A stretch of 62,025 nucleotides of DNA from a bacterium (GCA_009924895.1 RFQR01000008.1:1-62025); one strand, 5' to 3'; positions 47,115 through 58,198 are shown, numbered from the stretch's first letter. The notes: a model not told the origin generated them from the letters alone. Made by a program: numbers and translations.

Positions 47115-48833
47115 TTACACCTTTGTGTGGAGTTGTGCAATACGACTTGTCAACACCTGTATCTCCTGCTGTACCCGCGCCTCTTCTGCCTCAATACCTG
47201 CCCGTTCTGCCGCTTTCAATACCTCCCCAAGATCCCTGAGCTCTTTCTCAAGACGAGAGCGCTCGATAAGCGCCAGAAGCTGAGTCAATTCTTTTTGCAA
47301 CCCTTTGTGTTCACCGTAGCGCTGTTCCCCCAAAAAGCGACACCGCTCCTGTTCAACTTCAGGCAACGCACGAAGTGTTTCAAAGGTCTGCTTCCCCGCC
47401 GCATCAGAGAGATGCTTCTCGAACACGACAGTATCGATAGCGGGTTTTGCAACCGAGCGCTGCCACAGAAGGAGTCCGTAGGCATTGAACGCGCGCTGAT
47501 CGACAGATACCTGCTTCTGCACACCCATAACTGCTGCGGGCTTCTCGCGCTCGTCATCGGTTGGTACACGGGGGACCTGTGTTAGTGCCTCACGAACCGC
47601 CTCATCAGAAACGCCGATACGACCTGCAATTTCGCGCACATACGCATCTTTATCAATCGGACTTTGTACATCATGGAGAAACGGGACCACCGCGACCTCT
47701 ACCATTCGGCGATATTTATCGCTTTGTGGTATTCGCTCATGCAATACGTCGAGCAAAAAAGTGATAATGTCTTTCGCGTGTTTAATAACACCCTTCCACA
47801 CATCAGGACCTTCTTTCAGTATGAGATCTGCTGGGTCCTTCTCACCCGGAATATGAGCCACTTTCACTCGCATGCCTTTTTGTAGAGCTGCTTTTGCAGC
47901 TTTACTGGCTGCCTTGAGTCCTGCTTCATCTGCATCGAGCGCGAGTATAAGGTTGTCCGTCATTCGCTTGATAAGCATGGCGTGCTCGGTTGTAAAAGCG
48001 GTACCTGACACTGCGACGGTATTTGCCCATCCCGCCTGATGTGACATCACCAGGTCCATTTGCCCCTCTACCAGAATCGCACAGTTCAATTGACGCATTG
48101 CCTGTTTAGCTTTATCAAAGCCATACAAAAGGCTTGATTTGTGGTAAAGGATCGTTTCCGGGCTATTCAAGTACTTGGGCGCGTCCGGATGCGCATCTTT
48201 TCCAAAGGTGCGACCTGAAAACGCGACCACTCGTCCTGCAGTATCAAAAAGCGGAAACATAATACGATTGCGAAACTTATCTGCCGCACCCCGATCACCT
48301 TCACGCGATAGCCCCGCTGCCGCCATTTCTTTTTCAGAAAACCTCTTTGACTTAAGAAAGTCAATCGCATCAGTCCACCCATTCCCTGCCCATCCGATGC
48401 GAAATATTTTGATTGTTTCGTCAGAAAGGCCGCGCTCACGCAGATACCCGCGCGCTTCTTCAGTCATCCGAGATTGATACCAAAGCGTTGCAGCTTCCAT
48501 GAGTTCAAACAATCTATCTTTTTCATCGTGCTCAGTCTTTTCTGTACGAGAATAAACCAGTGGCACACCTGCGCGTTCAGCAAGGATCTTGAGTGCACCC
48601 TTAAAATCGATACCTTCAATTGCTTGCACAAACGAAAACATGTCACCTCCAACACCGCAGCCAAAACAGTGATAGGTTCCCCTGTCGGGCGATATATGAA
48701 ACGACGGTGTTCTCTCGGAATGAAAAGGGCATCGTGCCTTGAGCGCACCCCCTACACGTGTCAGCTTTACGTATTGCCCTACCACCTCTTGAATGGAGAG
48801 TTTTGACTTGATCTGCTGAACCGTGTCTGACAT
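47115..48833 (-). CDS. dnaG: DNA primase
   Basis: CPFHSERTPSFHISPDRGTYHCFGCGVGGDMFSFV; LVEGQMDLVMSHQAG; LALDADEAG. Confidence 0.95.
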   Translation of the reverse strand: MSDTVQQIKSKLSIQEVVGQYVKLTRVGGALKARCPFHSERTPSFHISPDRGTYHCFGCGVGGDMFSFVQAIEGIDFKGALKILAERAGVPLVYSRTEKTEHDEKDRLFELMEAATLWYQSRMTEEARGYLRERGLSDETIKIFRIGWAGNGWTDAIDFLKSKRFSEKEMAAAGLSREGDRGAADKFRNRIMFPLFDTAGRVVAFSGRTFGKDAHPDAPKYLNSPETILYHKSSLLYGFDKAKQAMRQLNCAILVEGQMDLVMSHQAGWANTVAVSGTAFTTEHAMLIKRMTDNLILALDADEAGLKAASKAAKAALQKGMRVKVAHIPGEKDPADLILKEGPDVWKGVIKHAKDIITFLLDVLHERIPQSDKYRRMVEVAVVPFLHDVQSPIDKDAYVREIAGRIGVSDEAVREALTQVPRVPTDDEREKPAAVMGVQKQVSVDQRAFNAYGLLLWQRSVAKPAIDTVVFEKHLSDAAGKQTFETLRALPEVEQERCRFLGEQRYGEHKGLQKELTQLLALIERSRLEKELRDLGEVLKAAERAGIEAEEARVQQEIQVLTSRIAQLHTKV

Positions 48834-48885
48834 ATGAGCATCATACTCTTTTCTTTCGTGAGACAAAAGACGGTACAATTATGAC

Positions 48886-49813
48886 ATGTCACTGAATACT
48901 TTGACAGGCAAACAACTGAAGCCGCCAAGCATGCCTATCACTTTTTGCGAGTTTGCCACCAGAGCGCGGCACTGTCACCGGGAAACTTCACCCACAACTG
49001 GAACACTTCCTTCGTCAACTTTCTCTCCAAACCATTATTCAGTTGCAAGGCCTTCAGAAAATAGACTCAACAAAGCTCACACTTTCCCACGACGGAAAAG
49101 TATTGATCTATGACAGTAAAGATCCCATCAAAGATGCTGATAAAGTTTTTGCACGGCTAGTTCGTGATAACCAGGACTATAACGGTGTTGAGTATATTAT
49201 TAACAAAGTCCCTATGCGCGAACCGGGCACACTCGTCCACAGCGAATTGCGATCTTTTTTTTGGATTGCTGCAGCTGTAGGACCTGACAACAGATTGAAA
49301 CGGCCACTTCCTATGCAGATGAGAGCACTCCGTGCCGCAGATTCAATTGGTGCTCAAAAACTAAAAGAGATGAACTTGGAGGGGGTATCTTTTGTTTCCC
49401 AAACAGGCCATATAGCAAAGGTAAACAACCTTGAAACTATTGGAAACATTCTTCGCATAATCTACCCAACAAACAACCAATCCGAAATAACCGAGCTTTC
49501 AAGAATTACCTCGGAAAAGAAAGAGTCAGAAAAGTCGCTGGAAGAAATGATGCAGCGTGTTCGAGAATTGGAGGCACAGGCAGCGCAACTTGCCCCCACA
49601 TCACCACTCTCAGAACAAGACGCTGCGCCCTCAGTTAGGACTTTTGAAATAAACCCTACGATTGGGCGCTCACTTTTGGCAGGCGGCCTTGCCGTTGCCC
49701 TACCAACTGCACTTGTGATTGGGAGCGGCCTCCTATTAACTGCCTCACTCGGAATCGGTCTTCTCGGCGCTGCACTCCTTGGAATCAGAAGACTACAGCG
49801 ATTCTTTCGATAA
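48886..49813 (+). pseudogene. Hypothetical protein with C-terminal TM hairpin; possible frameshift at T5 48942-48946
   Basis: Promoter-proximal ATG frame MSLNTLTGKQLKPPSMPITF joins ASLPPERGTVTGKLHPQLEHFLRQ... if one T is removed; otherwise TTG start at 48953 gives 286 aa. Confidence 0.5.
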
Positions 49814-49817
49814 GCAA

Positions 49818-50375
49818 TTACTTAAACGATATGTACGACGGCGGTGTCAGCAATTTCGCATCCTTTATCCATGTATGACACGACCAGCCGACGTTATTCG
49901 AGCCAGTGCCTAAAATCGTACCGGAAGTAAAGTCCTTTGGAATAATTGAAGGTAGTTCAGAGACCGATGAGGGTTGCGTACGTGATCCTGCCGTCTTTCC
50001 TTCTGTCCAGGTGTACAAATATCTTCCATCATACACAACAAGAGTTACCGTTGCGCCTGCTGCAGTCGTCGTACGAAATTCTCCTCGCATTTTTCCATCG
50101 GCGATATACAGCACATGACCGCTGCGTGATGTCTGGGAGACTTGTTCATAATTGCACTGATGACTTCCCTTTTGGGTAATAACACTTTGATAACTTGGCG
50201 GCTTCGGGACAGCGCCTTTTGGTGTTTGTGTTACCTGAATATCAGGCGTAGTCGAAGTCGTAGTGGTTGCAGTAGTAGCTGTCTCGACAGGTGCTTCAAC
50301 CTTTTTTGACCCAAGCGTAAACCACAATGCTCCGGCGAGTAGCAAAACGAGAACTCCAACAGTGACTTTATTCAT
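49818..50375 (-). CDS. Lipidated/secreted hypothetical protein
   Basis: N-terminal TM/signal, Thr-rich linker, 185 aa. Confidence 0.6.
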   Translation of the reverse strand: MNKVTVGVLVLLLAGALWFTLGSKKVEAPVETATTATTTTSTTPDIQVTQTPKGAVPKPPSYQSVITQKGSHQCNYEQVSQTSRSGHVLYIADGKMRGEFRTTTAAGATVTLVVYDGRYLYTWTEGKTAGSRTQPSSVSELPSIIPKDFTSGTILGTGSNNVGWSCHTWIKDAKLLTPPSYISFK

Positions 50376-50425
50376 AGGAATAATTAAGTCAATAATATCG
50401 AAAGTCTATCACCGCCTAAAAACAG

Positions 50426-50453
50426 CACAACCACCCGACTAAGGGTGGTTGTG
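50426..50453. terminator. Hairpin CACAACCACCC..GGGTGGTTGTG
   Basis: Inverted repeat; minus-strand orientation followed by CTGTTTTT. Confidence 0.65.
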
Positions 50454-50482
50454 TTTTGGTATCAAGGTAGAAGACGCGAAGA

Positions 50483-50674
50483 TTAGCTCAGCGTCTCCAA
50501 TTGACACCGGACACTTTCTAGGAAAGTAGTCACAGCCGCCATCACACGTCGACATTCGAGGACTGTGGATGGACTCATGGACTCACTGCCTTGAGAGACA
50601 GATGAGTGCTGGGGCTTCCAGCTAGCGTCGCGGTGGCTTCTCACTCGCGAAACTCTCCATGGACTCTTACTCAC
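50483..50674 (-). CDS. Possible small protein or ncRNA locus downstream of strong promoter
   Basis: 63-aa GTG-start ORF between a consensus promoter and a terminator; no SD seen. Confidence 0.25.
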   Translation of the reverse strand: MSKSPWRVSRVRSHRDASWKPQHSSVSQGSESMSPSTVLECRRVMAAVTTFLESVRCQLETLS

Positions 50675-50733
50675 GTAAGAAGTCTAAACTTCGTGAGTTG
50701 CCTTGGGAGCGAACTTTCACGAGTTATAAAAGA

Positions 50734-50761
50734 ATTATATACGTATTTTAATTATTGTCAA
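50734..50761 (-). promoter_or_regulatory. Sigma70-like promoter TTGACA-N16-TATAAT (minus strand)
   Basis: Consensus hexamers, A/T-rich spacer. Confidence 0.75.
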
Positions 50762-50819
50762 GTACTACTTTACCACCAAGAAAGCCCCTCGTCGGGGCTT
50801 GCCTTGGAGAAACTAATGG

Positions 50820-53800
50820 TTAGTTTCGTATGTCAGATCGCTCTGTTTCCTGTGGGTGCAAGAACGCCATCTGCTTTTCGAGTTCCTTGATCATGTCATG
50901 CTTCTTAGAACCCTTAAAGCCGGTACCTGCCGGAATAAGGCGACCAATAATCACGTTCTCTTTAAGACCAACAAGGCGATCTGTTGCACCAGAGACTGAT
51001 GCTTCTGCAAGCTTGCGCGGTGTGTTCTGGAAGGAGATTGACGAGAGGAATGATGCGCGCGTGAGCGACACTTCGGTGATACCCAAGAGGAGCTGCTTCG
51101 CACGCGCGGGTTCTTTACCTGCTTCTTTTGCTTCGTTGTTGAGGCGCTCGAGTTCAAAGTCTGCAACAATGTCGCCTGCAGAAACGCCCGTGTCCCCGAC
51201 CGTAGTAATTGATACGCGACTAAACATTTGCTTCACAATAACTTCCAAGTGCTTGCGCGCTGTTGAAACACCTTGAAGTTCGTAAATGCGCGTAATTTCA
51301 GAGATGATGTAATTTTGTGCAAACTCTTTGCCCGCGAGGAGGAAGAGCTCGTCTAAGTCTGCCGAACCATCGGTCATAAAATCACCCTTCTTGACGTTGT
51401 CACCAACTTTCACGTTGAGCTGGCGCGCCATTGGGATAAGATACTCGCGGTCTTTCTTTGAAGCTTTTTGATTCTCTGTTGCGAGAATAAGCATCATGTC
51501 GCTACCCTCTTTGCGGATGTCGGTTACGACACCGTCAGCGCCCGCGAGAACAGCGGGAGTTTTCGGCGTGCGACATTCGAAGACTTCTTCAACACGCGGA
51601 AGACCCATGGTGATGTCACCGCCAGCAGTTGCAACACCACCGGTGTGGAAGGTACGCATCGTGAGCTGTGTACCTGGTTCACCGATAGCCTGCGCCGCAA
51701 TAACGCCGATCGCTTCACCGATGTCGACAATTTCGCCGTTTGAGAGGTCCATACCATAGCACTTCTGACAGACACCACGAGCGACCCTACAGCCGATTGG
51801 TGAACGAACAGTTGCCTCTTGCGCATCCGAGTTTTCTATTTTCTTTGCGTCATCGCGATTGATGAGATGACCTCGTTCAAGACCCGCTACTTCTTCCGCG
51901 AGTACGCGTCCAAAGAGACGATCTGAGAATGAGCCTCCGATATTTTCCTTACCCGGACGCTTTATAGTCATGCCTTCTTTGGTGCCACAATCGTCTTCAA
52001 GCACAACAACATCGTGAGCAACATCGAAGAGGCGGCGGGTCAAGTACCCGGCACGTGCAGTGTTGAGCGCAGTGTCAGCAAGACCTTTACGTGCACCGTG
52101 CGTCGAGATGAAATACTCAATCGGCGTAAGACCTTCTTTGTACGATGAGGTAATTGGAAATTCGATAACTTCACCACGAGGGTTTGTAATAAGACCCTTC
52201 ATGCCTGCCATCTGGTGAAGCTGGACAACAGAACCACGAGCACCGGAAGTGATCATGTCATGGACCGGACCTGTCTTATCGAGCGATTCAACAACATGCT
52301 TGCGCAAATCAGCTGAAACTTTTGCCCAGATTTCAATCGTTGAGCGCTTTCGTTCGTCGTCAGTCAAAAGACCGTTTTCGAAGTTTTCCATTTCTTTCTG
52401 CGCTGCGGCAAGGCCTGCTTCAACCATTTCCTGCTTCACACCGGGAGTCCGAACATCTGAAATTGACCACGTAATACCTGCGTGCGTCGCGTAGCGGAAA
52501 CCGAATTTCTTTATTTTGTCGAGAATGCCCGGGATGCCCTCGAGTTTGTAGTGTGCAACGAGGTTGTGCACGAGAGCACCGATTTTCTTGTTAGTGATTT
52601 CTTCGTTGATGAATGGGTAGTCGGTTGGCAACACCGAGTTGAAGAGAAGGCGACCAACTGTTGTCTCAAAGACTTTTCCTTCAAACGGTGCATACTTTGC
52701 ACTGTCAGATGGCAGCACTTTTATCTTTGCGCGCATATCGACTGCACCGAAGTCATAGGCAGTAATCGCGGCATTGGTTGACGGGTATGCACTTCCCTCA
52801 CCCTTGAGGCCTTCAACTGACTTGGTCATCCAGTAACAGCCGAGAACGATATCAAGAAGTTTTGAGGCAACAACAACGTCACCAGAACCAGGCTTCAGAA
52901 CGTTTTTGTTTGCTGACATTATCTTCGCTGCTTCCATCTGTGCCGCTTCTCCAAGTGGAACATGCACCGCCATTGCGTCACCATCGAAGTCAGCGTTGTA
53001 TGCGGGACAGACGAGTGGATGGACTTGAATAGCATTGCCTTCAATAAGAACCGGTCTAAATGCCTGAATTGACTGGCGGTGAAGTGTCGGGGCGCGGTTC
53101 AAGAGAACATATTTGCCCTTGATTGCCTCTTCGAGAATCGGCCACACTTCTGGTGCCTCATCTTCAATCATACGACCTGCACCGCGGATGTTGTAGGCGT
53201 GTTCGCGTGCAAGAAGTCCTTGAATAACAAACGGTCGGAAGAGTTCGAGCACCATATGCTTGGGAAGACCACATTCGTCGAGTGCAAGATCGGGACCTAC
53301 CACAATCACGGAGCGGCCCGAGTAGTCGACACGCTTACCAAGAAGGTTTTGGCGGAGGTAACCGTGCTTACCTTTCAAATAATCAGCGAGTGATTTAAGA
53401 GCACGACGTTTGCCACCTAAAATACCCGAGACACCTGCACCCCGGCGCATTGAGTTGTCGAGGAGAGCGTCAATTGCTTCCTGCAAAATACGTTTTTCAT
53501 TGCGCAGGATAACTTCAGGAGCGTGAATTGCCATAAGGCGTTTCAAGCGATTGTTGCGGTTGATGACGCGGCGATACAGGTCGTTGAGGTCAGACGATGC
53601 GTGGCGTCCACCTTCAAGTGCGACCATGGGGCGCAACGCTGGCGGAACAACTGGGAGCCGTGTCATGAACATCCACTCAGGGCGCACCTTTGAGCGCTTG
53701 AGAGCTTCTCCAAGCGCAAGTCGCTTACGAAGACGATCTCGGTCTCCTGCCGAAGATTCTTCGTAGTCTTTGCGAACTTTCTTAACGTACTCATCAAGAT

Positions 53801-54500
53801 CAAGTTTCTTCAAAATGTCATAGAGCGCTTCTGCACCAATTGCGGCGCGGAACATGGCGCCGTACTTAACCGCAAAGGTGTGGTAGTTTGCTTCGTCGAG
53901 AACAACACCGACACGAATTGATTCGATATCGTGCTTCGCTTTTGTTGCAAGGTCTTTGAGACGAGTCTTTTCATCAGGATTGTTTGCCGATTTTGTTTTT
54001 GAAGAAAGTTCTTGCTCCAAATCCTTGAGGAGTTGTGCGCGTACTGTTTCGTCAACGGCAGTAACGATGTACCCTGCAAAGTACACTACTTTCTCGACAT
54101 CAGTTGCTGAAAGACCAAGCATGAGCGCCATACGCGATGGAATACCGCGAAGAAACCAGATATGTGCAATCGGGGTCGCAAGATCAATGTGACCCATGCG
54201 TTCACGTCGGACGATAGCGCGCGTGATTTCCACACCGCACTTCTCGCAGGTAATACCGCGGAACCGCACCCCTCGGTACTTGCCACAGTAACACTCATAG
54301 TCTTTTTCAGGACCAAACACTCGCTCATCGAAAAGACCGTTCTTTTCGGGGCGCTGGGTACGGTAGTTGATAGTTTCCGGCTTCGTGATTTCACCGTGCG
54401 ACCACTCAAGAATACGCTCGGGCGAGGCAAGCTGCATTGCGATTGCTGAGAAGTCTGCTGGGATTGCATCCTTATTTCGTTTTTGTGGAGTCATACGCAT
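50820..54500 (-). CDS. rpoC: RNA polymerase subunit beta'
   Basis: [26 protein letters not shown] zinc motif; GIPGILDK..; full length. Confidence 0.98.
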   Translation of the reverse strand: MRMTPQKRNKDAIPADFSAIAMQLASPERILEWSHGEITKPETINYRTQRPEKNGLFDERVFGPEKDYECYCGKYRGVRFRGITCEKCGVEITRAIVRRERMGHIDLATPIAHIWFLRGIPSRMALMLGLSATDVEKVVYFAGYIVTAVDETVRAQLLKDLEQELSSKTKSANNPDEKTRLKDLATKAKHDIESIRVGVVLDEANYHTFAVKYGAMFRAAIGAEALYDILKKLDLDEYVKKVRKDYEESSAGDRDRLRKRLALGEALKRSKVRPEWMFMTRLPVVPPALRPMVALEGGRHASSDLNDLYRRVINRNNRLKRLMAIHAPEVILRNEKRILQEAIDALLDNSMRRGAGVSGILGGKRRALKSLADYLKGKHGYLRQNLLGKRVDYSGRSVIVVGPDLALDECGLPKHMVLELFRPFVIQGLLAREHAYNIRGAGRMIEDEAPEVWPILEEAIKGKYVLLNRAPTLHRQSIQAFRPVLIEGNAIQVHPLVCPAYNADFDGDAMAVHVPLGEAAQMEAAKIMSANKNVLKPGSGDVVVASKLLDIVLGCYWMTKSVEGLKGEGSAYPSTNAAITAYDFGAVDMRAKIKVLPSDSAKYAPFEGKVFETTVGRLLFNSVLPTDYPFINEEITNKKIGALVHNLVAHYKLEGIPGILDKIKKFGFRYATHAGITWSISDVRTPGVKQEMVEAGLAAAQKEMENFENGLLTDDERKRSTIEIWAKVSADLRKHVVESLDKTGPVHDMITSGARGSVVQLHQMAGMKGLITNPRGEVIEFPITSSYKEGLTPIEYFISTHGARKGLADTALNTARAGYLTRRLFDVAHDVVVLEDDCGTKEGMTIKRPGKENIGGSFSDRLFGRVLAEEVAGLERGHLINRDDAKKIENSDAQEATVRSPIGCRVARGVCQKCYGMDLSNGEIVDIGEAIGVIAAQAIGEPGTQLTMRTFHTGGVATAGGDITMGLPRVEEVFECRTPKTPAVLAGADGVVTDIRKEGSDMMLILATENQKASKKDREYLIPMARQLNVKVGDNVKKGDFMTDGSADLDELFLLAGKEFAQNYIISEITRIYELQGVSTARKHLEVIVKQMFSRVSITTVGDTGVSAGDIVADFELERLNNEAKEAGKEPARAKQLLLGITEVSLTRASFLSSISFQNTPRKLAEASVSGATDRLVGLKENVIIGRLIPAGTGFKGSKKHDMIKELEKQMAFLHPQETERSDIRN

Positions 54501-54502
54501 TG

Positions 54503-57500
54503 TTATTCGTTAGTCGCACCATCCTCAATAAATTTCATATCGATACCCAGGCCGCGCAAGTGCCGTACAAGCACATTAAAGGTCGCGGGTGTATTTGTTT
54601 CAACGATAGGCTTGCCAGAGACGATGGCGTCGAAAGCAGCCGAGCGACCGACGATATCATCGGATTTAATCGTAAGAATTTCGCGAAGTGAGTGCGCGGC
54701 ACCGTAGCCAAGAAACGCCCATACTTCCATTTCTCCCACACGCTGACCACCGTTTTGTGCCTTACCGCCGAGTGGCTGCTGTGTGGTAAGTGAGTAGGGG
54801 CCGATTGCACGCATATGAATCTTATCTTCAACCATGTGGTGAAGCTTGAGCATGTACATGTAGCCAACCGAAACTTTCTGGCCGAATGGTTCGCCAGTGC
54901 GGCCATCGAAGAGCGTGCGCTTACCGTCCTCTTGGAAGCCTGCTTTTTTAAGCTCTTCACGAATCTCTGCCTCGGTAGCGCCAGAAAATGAGGGAACAAC
55001 CGCTTGGTATCCAAGCTCGTTTGCGGCAAGACCCAAGTGTAATTCAAGAATCTGACCCAGGTTCATACGGGATGGAACACCCAGCGGAGTCAAAATGATG
55101 TCAACAGGATTTCCGTCTTCATCGTAGGGCATATCTTCTTCGGGAAGCACGCGCGAGATAACGCCTTTGTTACCGTGGCGACCAGCGAGCTTGTCGCCGA
55201 CCGAAATGGTGCGCAGCTGTGCGACCTCAACGTGTACGCGCTTGATCACACCGCTTTCGAGCGCGTCGCCGTTTTCGCGAGAAAAGACTTTTACACCGAC
55301 AACGCGACCACGCTTGCCACCCTCCATGCGAAGCGACGTGTCTTTTACATCTTTTGCTTTTTCACCAAAGATAGCGTGAAGGAGACGCTCTTCGGGAGTC
55401 AGCTGGGTTTCACCTTTTGGAGTTACCTTACCAACTAAGATATCGCCCGGGCGGACCTCAGCACCGATGCGAACAATACCGTCTTCATCGAGATTGCGGA
55501 GCTTAAATTCTGAGACGTTGGGAATATCGTGCGTGGTGACTTCCGCACCGAGCTTGGTGTCACGTACGACACACACGAATTCTTCCATGTGAATCGAGGT
55601 GAACTTTGCGTCCTTTGCCATGCGCTCTGAAAGCACAATAGCGTCTTCGAAGTTGTTGCCGAACCACGGAAGAAATGCCACGCGGACATTCTGACCAATC
55701 GCGAGCTGTCCATGCGCAGAGGTCGCCATGTCAGCAAGCACTGTACCTTTTTTCACTGAGTCGCCAACGTGCACGATGGGCCGCTGGTGATGAATGGTGA
55801 AACCGTTGGTACGCGCAAAATTGACGAGGTTGTATTCACGCGCTTTGCCTGCGGAATTCTTGACGATAATTTTCTGTGCGTCCGCGCGCGTTACTTCACC
55901 AGACTCTTCTGCAATGACGAGGCGTCCTGAATCGCGCGCTGCAACGGCTTCAATCCCAGTACCGACGATAGGGGCTTCTTGTACGACAAGAGGCACTGCT
56001 TGCTTCATCATGTTTGAACCCATGAGCGCTCGGTTTGCGTCGTCGTTTTCTACGAATGGAATGAGCGATGTACCGACCGAGAACGGTTGGTTGGTTGCAA
56101 CTTCCATCAGTGTCACATCTTCTCGTGCGACGAGCGTCGGCTTGCCCCCTTTACGCACCTCAACAATCTTTTCTGTTATCTTTCCATCGTCGCCGCGAGC
56201 AGTTGCCGCGTGAGCAATCGTGTGCTGCTCCTCTTCAAGCGCATTGATGTAGACGATTTCGTTCGTCACCTTGCCTTTTGACACCTTTGCATACGGTGTC
56301 TCGATAATACCGAACTGGTTTGGACGAGCGTAGAGCGACATGTGCAAGACAAGTCCAATGTTTTTACCTTCAGGAGTATGGATTGGGCATACACGACCAT
56401 AGTGTGATGAGTGTACGTCACGAACCTCAAGACCAGCACGCTCAGAAACGAGGCCGCCACGGCCCAAGGTCGAGAGTGTGCGGAGATGCTCGATTTCATC
56501 GAGCGTGTTGTACTGCTGCATGAGCTGGGAGAGCTGGTCAGTCGTAAAGAACTCACGAACTGCTGCCTGGAACGGACGAGGGTTTACGAATGAAACCGGT
56601 GTTGAGGTTTCTGGCTCTACCATTGCCATGCGGTCCTGGATGTTGCGCTTCATGCGTGAGAGGCCGACGCGCATGCGCTGCTCAAGAAGCTCGCCAACGA
56701 ATCGAACGCGGCGGAAGCCAAGATGGTCGATATCGTCTGATTCTGCCTTCGGATTTGCATTCAATTCTGCAATGGTTGTCACAATGCGAACAGCGTCATC
56801 CTTTGAAAGCGTGCTGTTGGTCAGGTGCTTATCGTCGGTAGGAAGTCCCCAACGACGATTAAAGTGGAAGCGTCCCACTTTTGAGAGATCATATCGCTCT
56901 GCTGAAAGCGTCGAATCGACATGGGTACGCGCAGCATCCGGTGTGGCGATGTCGCCATCGCGAAGACGACGATAGATTTCGACATACGCTTCTTCAGTTG
57001 TTTTTGCTGGGTCAAGCGCAAGCGTCTGTTTAATAGCCTCCAGTGCCGGGGTTCCTTTGAACGCAGACTCAATGTCTTTGTTTGATACAAATCCAAGTAC
57101 GCGCAAAAGCGATGTGACCGGGAAGCGGCGTTTGCGATCAATTTTTACATAGATGCCGCCGTCAGAATCCGACTCAATTTCAATCCATACGCCGCGCGCC
57201 GGAATAATCTTGCCCATGAAGTAGTTTTTGCCTTTATAGGGCACTCCTTCGAAAAAGACGCCGTACGAGCGAGCGAGCTGCGGAACAACGATGCGCTCAA
57301 CACCGTTAATCACAAACGTGCCGTGGTCAGTCATCCACGGAAAATCAGTGAGAAAAATCTCCTGCTCTTTCTCAGAACCCGTTGTTTTGTTCTTGAGTTT
57401 TACGGTGATGGAGAGCGGTGCCTCATAGGTCTTCATCATTCGTTTTGCATACTGTTCGTCCCAACGCGGCGCGCCAAAGGCAAATGACACGATCTTAAGA

Positions 57501-57685
57501 TCGAATTTCTTGCCCGCGTGATCGCAGATTGGGGAAAATTCCTTAAAAACCTTTCCCGTGCTTTCTTCAATAAATGTTTTAAACGATACAACCTGCGAGT
57601 CGACTAAATTTGGCAAATCGACCAATGGTTTTTGATAGCGACTAAAGAACTTCTGCGGCTTTGCCGCTTTGTGTGACTTAGACAT
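54503..57685 (-). CDS. rpoB: RNA polymerase subunit beta
   Basis: Full-length RpoB; HYGRVCPIHTPEGKNIGLV; GDKLAGRHGNKGVISR. Confidence 0.98.
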   Translation of the reverse strand: MSKSHKAAKPQKFFSRYQKPLVDLPNLVDSQVVSFKTFIEESTGKVFKEFSPICDHAGKKFDLKIVSFAFGAPRWDEQYAKRMMKTYEAPLSITVKLKNKTTGSEKEQEIFLTDFPWMTDHGTFVINGVERIVVPQLARSYGVFFEGVPYKGKNYFMGKIIPARGVWIEIESDSDGGIYVKIDRKRRFPVTSLLRVLGFVSNKDIESAFKGTPALEAIKQTLALDPAKTTEEAYVEIYRRLRDGDIATPDAARTHVDSTLSAERYDLSKVGRFHFNRRWGLPTDDKHLTNSTLSKDDAVRIVTTIAELNANPKAESDDIDHLGFRRVRFVGELLEQRMRVGLSRMKRNIQDRMAMVEPETSTPVSFVNPRPFQAAVREFFTTDQLSQLMQQYNTLDEIEHLRTLSTLGRGGLVSERAGLEVRDVHSSHYGRVCPIHTPEGKNIGLVLHMSLYARPNQFGIIETPYAKVSKGKVTNEIVYINALEEEQHTIAHAATARGDDGKITEKIVEVRKGGKPTLVAREDVTLMEVATNQPFSVGTSLIPFVENDDANRALMGSNMMKQAVPLVVQEAPIVGTGIEAVAARDSGRLVIAEESGEVTRADAQKIIVKNSAGKAREYNLVNFARTNGFTIHHQRPIVHVGDSVKKGTVLADMATSAHGQLAIGQNVRVAFLPWFGNNFEDAIVLSERMAKDAKFTSIHMEEFVCVVRDTKLGAEVTTHDIPNVSEFKLRNLDEDGIVRIGAEVRPGDILVGKVTPKGETQLTPEERLLHAIFGEKAKDVKDTSLRMEGGKRGRVVGVKVFSRENGDALESGVIKRVHVEVAQLRTISVGDKLAGRHGNKGVISRVLPEEDMPYDEDGNPVDIILTPLGVPSRMNLGQILELHLGLAANELGYQAVVPSFSGATEAEIREELKKAGFQEDGKRTLFDGRTGEPFGQKVSVGYMYMLKLHHMVEDKIHMRAIGPYSLTTQQPLGGKAQNGGQRVGEMEVWAFLGYGAAHSLREILTIKSDDIVGRSAAFDAIVSGKPIVETNTPATFNVLVRHLRGLGIDMKFIEDGATNE

Positions 57686-57889
57686 GCAACAACAACATGT
57701 TAAGAATTCAGAGCGTTACTAACGCTCTTTCTTAGTAAAAAGGGCTCTAGCCCCGAGGCCTCTTTTGCGATTGAATGTCACAACTCAATCGGTCATTCGC
57801 AAAAAGTATGGGAATTATAGCCATTCGTAGTTAAAAGTCAACAATTTCGTCAAGAGGCGTCTGTGGATAGTATGTATAATTAAAAATAC

Positions 57890-57917
57890 TTGACAATATA
57901 TATAAACATATTTTATT
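57890..57917 (+). promoter_or_regulatory. TTGACA with downstream TTTATT (weak -10)
   Basis: Precedes SD CTGGAG and ATG at 57940. Confidence 0.45.
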
Positions 57918-57939
57918 TACCTCTAAGCTGGAGAAAGAC

Positions 57940-57975
57940 ATGCGTCTCATACTCGTGTCCGGCAATGCCCTGTAA
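57940..57975 (+). other. 11-codon ORF MRLILVSGNAL* with SD; possible leader peptide or decayed gene start
   Basis: Promoter + SD + ATG + early TAA, then hairpin ATGCCCT-GTAACA-AGGGCAT. Confidence 0.35.
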
Positions 57976-58198
57976 CAAGGGCATCCCACTCTCTTTTTAG
58001 CGTTCGTCGCGTGAAAAGTTGGGACAAGTCCTAGTCCCGTCAAACAACAGGCTGGAATCATCTGCCATTCGTAAAGAGCCATACTGCAGACCATTGAAGA
58101 GCGCCCCCTGACCTGTAAAGAGTGACGTGTCACCTACGAAAACGGTGAGCCTCGAGGAAGCAGAGCCTCAACCCCGTGACTTATTCGCTGGGTAATTT

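Noticed and set aside
47106-47585. 159-aa ORF antisense to dnaG, and many similar antisense ORFs over rpoB/rpoC/glyA
   Set aside because: Shadow ORFs opposite strongly conserved genes; no independent initiation signals
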